From: Chloroflexota bacterium
Lineage (GTDB): Bacteria; Chloroflexota; Chloroflexia; JAMDCE01
Assembly: GCA_023489135.1 (NCBI GenBank)
Contig: JAMDCE010000155.1
Span: 1 to 8,792, forward strand
Direction of reading: 5' to 3'
DNA length: 8,792 nucleotides
Below the pieces are notes generated by a model. The model worked only from the letters and a program-made list of their open reading frames with translations. It had not been told where the DNA came from and did no database searches. Of this stretch, positions 5,933 through 8,792 are shown in pieces. Position 1 is the stretch's first letter. Each line of letters begins with the position of its first letter. Position numbers and translations under genes: made by a program.

Positions 5933-8581
5933 TCAGGGAATTAGGCCGGTTGAGTTCGTCATTCCGCGGTTATCGTTGAAGTAGGTGGAGCGCTCGACCG
6001 CGACCGGCCGGTCGGATTGAACTATGGCGGAGACGGTGGCGTTGGGCATGGCTTTGTTCACCAGGATATTCGCGCGGGATGCCGGCCCCATCTTTAATGA
6101 CTCGCTCTTGGCGTCGCCCTTGTCGGTGACGTAAGTGACCGTTATGTTGGCCGGTTCGGGATTGGGGTTCAGGACCAGAATCCAGTCGAAGCGACCGGAA
6201 GTTGTTGCCCCCTCCGGCAGGTACCACTGGTTCGAAAGGTTGGGGATCCCCATCGAGCTGTGTCCGGCGTGCATATCGGTGAAGTACATAGAGCGCTCGG
6301 CGACGATGGGCCGCGAGGCTTCCAGTTTGGCGCCGAAGCCTCCGGGCCCGGTTACATCGCTGGCCGTCACGTTGGCTCGAGTATTGGGAGGTACGGTCGT
6401 TTGCCAGACTTTGTTGTCGCCGCGCTCGTTCATGAAGGTAATCTTCACGTCCGCGGGATCAGGATTGGGGTTGAGCAGGAGTATCCAGGTTCGGAACCCA
6501 GTATCCCCCGCCCCTTCGGCGAAGTACCATGTAGGCGAAGGAGCAATCGCACCTATGCTACTATGGCCGCCCTTGCCTCCGTCAAAGTATACGCTTCGGT
6601 CTGCCACGATGGGCAGGTCGGATTCGATCTTGAAGCCCACGGAGGCGCTCGGCACCTCTCGGTCGACCTGTACGTTCAACCGCGACGTCGGCTCGATGGA
6701 CACCTCTTTGGTCGAAGTCCCCTGTCCCATTTTGTAGAAGGTTATCGTGGCTTTGGTGGCCGTACCGTTGGGGTTCATTAGTAAGAGCCAGGTGCTATAG
6801 CCGGAGCCGGTGGCCCCCTCCGCAAAGTACCATTGTTTGGAGGGCTTGCGGGCGCCGGTGGAGCTGTGCCCCTCGTAACCGAAGAAGGTCGCTCTTTCGG
6901 CGTAGACGAACTGATCCGCTTCCACCCTCGTGGAAAACGATTGGCCGGGGACCAGATCGTTAAGGAGAAGATTCGTGCGACTCTTGGGAGGGACGCTTAG
7001 CTCGCGAACCTGTTCTTTGCTCGCTTCGTTCCAGAAAGTGGCCACCACCTTTGCCGGCCGCGTGGTGGGATTCAAGAACTGCAGCCAGGTTTGGAAAGGT
7101 GGGACGGTAGAGCCTTCGGCGAAGTACCAGGAGATGGCCGGCCGCCACACTACCACCTTCCGGGCGATGGTGGCCGTCTTGCCCAGGGCGTTGTGCGCCA
7201 CGACCTTCACTTCGTGCGAGCCATCGCCTGTTTTGGACGAGTCCCATTGCCAGACCCATTCCGGTTTGGTCAAGCTGCCCAACGTCTGGCCGTCCAGCAG
7301 GAAATCGACTCTTGTCACCGGCCATTTGTCCGAGCCCGCCACGGCCTTCAGGGGGACGACCTGTGAGACGAGCTTCCCTTCGGCGGGAGACTCCAAGACC
7401 AGGTTCGGCGCCGGGAGCCGGGCGTAGGTAGCTTTGCGCAGCTCAGGAATGATCGCGTAGAGGTTTGTTCCCGGACACGAGGTCGGGTTGGCATCTTTGT
7501 GGCCGGAGACGTTGGGCAGCTCGCGATCGACGAAATAGGACTTCCCCAGCGGGTCAATGCCGTATTTTTCGCTCAGCCAGGTGATCAGATCGACGAGCGA
7601 CCCTCTGGCAGCGTCGCTAACCTGTCCTTCCAGGTAATTGCCCAGGACGGCGATCCCGATGCTCCCCTGGTTGTGGCCGTAGGAATGGCCCGCCACGACC
7701 CCGTCCCCGCGACGGCCCTCGTAAATGTTTCCCTGCGCATCGATGAGGTAGTTGTACCCGATGTCACCCCAGGCAAGTGTCACGGCGTGGTAGTAGTAGA
7801 CCGCGCGCACCATCGCCACCGGGTTGGGATCGTCGTTCTGCGTCAACGTGTGGTGGACTATGATCTTCTCGGGCTTCTTGAACTCGGCGGGCCAGAGCTC
7901 CTGCCCTTTCTGGTCGAACCGGTAGCGCTCGTTGGCCCCCCATCCCTCTCGAGAGATGATGCTGGGCTGGCCCGCGGCCTTGGGTAGCGTGGCATTCTTG
8001 GCCTGTTTCAAGTCGGGGCCGGGCGCGGAATTCACATACGTGATGGTCATATCCTCGATCGTGGGCGACCGGGGGCCTTGGGGCGAGAATATCAGGCGGT
8101 ATTGCAGGTACTTCGACGACCCCAGGGAGACGATCTGGCTCGTCGCATCGTCTTTGCTCTCTTTGTCGGGCGTCTCCGCGTGAACCGGTACCCAACGCGA
8201 CCAGTCCTTACCGTTTCCGCTAACGCGGATCTCTACCTCCAGACCGGTGCCCTCCGGCACCGTAGCGGTAGCCCGTGCGCCCACGGCGTTGAAGGTAAAA
8301 TCAGCCTTTTTCACAGCCGAGGTATAGGTGCCTTGCTGTGGTGACGTGGCCTCGATAGCCCCGTCCTCCAGGTCAATGACCTTGACCCCGACCAGGGAGC
8401 CCGACTGGAAATCGGCCGAGGTGGTTTGAATCCATTCGCCCGACGATGAGGCGGCGGGAGCCGAAGGCGTGGGTGCCTTTGCCCTATCGTTACCCCGTAT
8501 CTCGACGGAGATGCAGGCCGTGGCTAGCAGTATCACTAGGTATGCTGTGCCGATCTTTGATAGTATGTTCGTCATGTTCAT
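5933..8581 (-). CDS. PGRP/amidase_2 peptidoglycan amidase lipoprotein with four WYFAEG repeats
   Basis: An 882-residue exported protein predicted to cut the N-acetylmuramoyl-L-alanine bond in peptidoglycan. The N-terminus has a hydrophobic segment ending LLATAC, a lipobox-like site with Cys23 as the lipidated residue, then a Pro/Ala/Ser linker. A beta-rich domain covers about 48-185. The PGRP domain spans about 205-385, with zinc ligands His243 (IVHHT), His361 (SGHKD) and Cys369 (TSCPG), and catalytic Tyr276 (GYNYLID) and Thr367. An Ig-like domain follows at about 391-481. Four tandem repeats of about 100 residues begin at Trp485, 584, 685 and 786 and run to the C-terminus. Three start WYFAEG, the last WYLPEG. 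All zinc ligands are present, so activity is likely. The frame opens with TTG at 8599, but the ATG at 8581 is preferred. Its ribosome site is weak (GAG nine bases upstream), and ATG 8575 is an alternative. Confidence 0.9.
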   Translation of the reverse strand: MNMTNILSKIGTAYLVILLATACISVEIRGNDRAKAPTPSAPAASSSGEWIQTTSADFQSGSLVGVKVIDLEDGAIEATSPQQGTYTSAVKKADFTFNAVGARATATVPEGTGLEVEIRVSGNGKDWSRWVPVHAETPDKESKDDATSQIVSLGSSKYLQYRLIFSPQGPRSPTIEDMTITYVNSAPGPDLKQAKNATLPKAAGQPSIISREGWGANERYRFDQKGQELWPAEFKKPEKIIVHHTLTQNDDPNPVAMVRAVYYYHAVTLAWGDIGYNYLIDAQGNIYEGRRGDGVVAGHSYGHNQGSIGIAVLGNYLEGQVSDAARGSLVDLITWLSEKYGIDPLGKSYFVDRELPNVSGHKDANPTSCPGTNLYAIIPELRKATYARLPAPNLVLESPAEGKLVSQVVPLKAVAGSDKWPVTRVDFLLDGQTLGSLTKPEWVWQWDSSKTGDGSHEVKVVAHNALGKTATIARKVVVWRPAISWYFAEGSTVPPFQTWLQFLNPTTRPAKVVATFWNEASKEQVRELSVPPKSRTNLLLNDLVPGQSFSTRVEADQFVYAERATFFGYEGHSSTGARKPSKQWYFAEGATGSGYSTWLLLMNPNGTATKATITFYKMGQGTSTKEVSIEPTSRLNVQVDREVPSASVGFKIESDLPIVADRSVYFDGGKGGHSSIGAIAPSPTWYFAEGAGDTGFRTWILLLNPNPDPADVKITFMNERGDNKVWQTTVPPNTRANVTASDVTGPGGFGAKLEASRPIVAERSMYFTDMHAGHSSMGIPNLSNQWYLPEGATTSGRFDWILVLNPNPEPANITVTYVTDKGDAKSESLKMGPASRANILVNKAMPNATVSAIVQSDRPVAVERSTYFNDNRGMTNSTGLIP
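5936..7129 (-). repeat. four tandem WYFAEG protein repeats (coding)
   Basis: Within the amidase gene, repeat units start at 7129, 6832, 6529 and 6226 and end near 6833, 6530, 6227 and 5936. Unit spacing is 99, 101 and 101 codons. Each unit reads roughly WYFAEG, then TW.LLLNPNP.PA.V..TF, then VPP.SR.NV, then SD.PIVAERS.YF, then GHSS.G. The last unit has WYLPEG and TNSTG instead of GHSS.G. The repeats have clearly diverged in DNA sequence, so they are old. They probably fold as beta-rich modules that bind or span the cell surface. The function is not established. Confidence 0.85.
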
Positions 8582-8792
8582 CGTTTCATTCTCGCGCAAG
8601 CTAAGTATCTGCGATGCACATTGGCGTCCTGAGCTGAATCGCGCCGGTACGCTCGGACCCCGACCTGGGCGACCAGCCGAGCCTGTCTCAGTAAATCTGG
8701 GTTTTTCGCCCTGGTTGGCCTATCCTCTAGCATTTTGGTCGCTTAATAACGCCTGATTTGCTTGGAGGCGGCGCGCATACGTTCGTCTCGTG
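8582..8792. other. upstream region of the amidase gene
   Basis: About 210 bases reach the window edge with no gene. No good -35/-10 pair was found on the minus strand. An imperfect inverted repeat, CCTGGGCGA (8664-8672) with TCGCCCTGG (8706-8714), one mismatch, encloses about 33 bases, and GGGCGAAAAACCC lies at 8699-8711 on the minus strand. These may be leader structure, but no riboswitch family known to control cell-wall hydrolases could be matched. Confidence 0.4.

Noticed and set aside
6135..6737. 200-residue open frame on the plus strand inside the amidase gene
   Set aside because: It is antisense to the WYFAEG repeats, and its own internal repetition simply mirrors them. There is no ribosome site.
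8662..8679. 13-base identity (CGGCTGGTCGCCC, minus strand) with the palindrome at 156-168
   Set aside because: A match of this length between two points of a GC-rich window of this size is expected about once by chance, and the opposite palindrome arm is missing here.
8600..8792. Cyclic di-GMP or TPP riboswitch upstream of the amidase
   Set aside because: Short matches such as CTGAGA and GGGCGAAAAACC occur, but neither family's core helices nor the rest of the conserved bases can be found.

Overview
The window carries three large genes, all on the minus strand. In transcription order (right to left) they are a secreted peptidoglycan-recognition amidase lipoprotein (5933-8581), a very large MalT-like signalling ATPase with a C-terminal winged-helix/BTAD DNA-binding module (2374-5802), and a 12-segment APC-superfamily amino acid permease (317-1744). 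There are no RNA genes, CRISPR arrays, transposases or phage genes. GC content is moderately high, Shine-Dalgarno sites are strong, and promoters look like ordinary sigma-70/sigma-A types. The tandem 'WYFAEG' repeats and the giant MalT/BTAD regulator point to Chloroflexota or, less likely, a deep Actinomycetota lineage. That placement is inferred from protein style only, and no marker gene is present.

Layout: 1-316 is non-coding and holds two strong GC-rich palindromes of a REP-like type (130-168 and 271-292), the second just after the permease stop. 317-1744 is the permease. 1745-2373 is a gene-free stretch of about 630 bases, the permease leader. It begins with an exact consensus promoter (TTGACA-17-TATAAT, 2349-2377) whose -35 box overlaps the stop codon of the regulator gene. 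A 7+7 bp palindrome fills the promoter spacer. The leader also has several hairpins and two strong ribosome binding sites. 2374-5802 is the regulator. 5803-5932 holds its own promoter (TTGACA-17-TATTCT) and inverted repeats. 5933-8581 is the amidase. 8582-8792 is its upstream region, with nothing convincing in it.

Working together (inference): the amidase would act on cell-wall peptides outside the membrane, the regulator would sense a small molecule through its ATPase/TPR body, and the permease would import amino acids or amines. Shared strand and adjacency suggest a possible cell-wall-fragment or amino-acid response module. However, each downstream gene appears to have its own promoter, so they are neighbours with separate control rather than one simple operon. 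The feature most worth following up is the control region of the permease: an ideal promoter that almost certainly needs a repressor, a matching palindromic operator, and a leader of about 600 nt.
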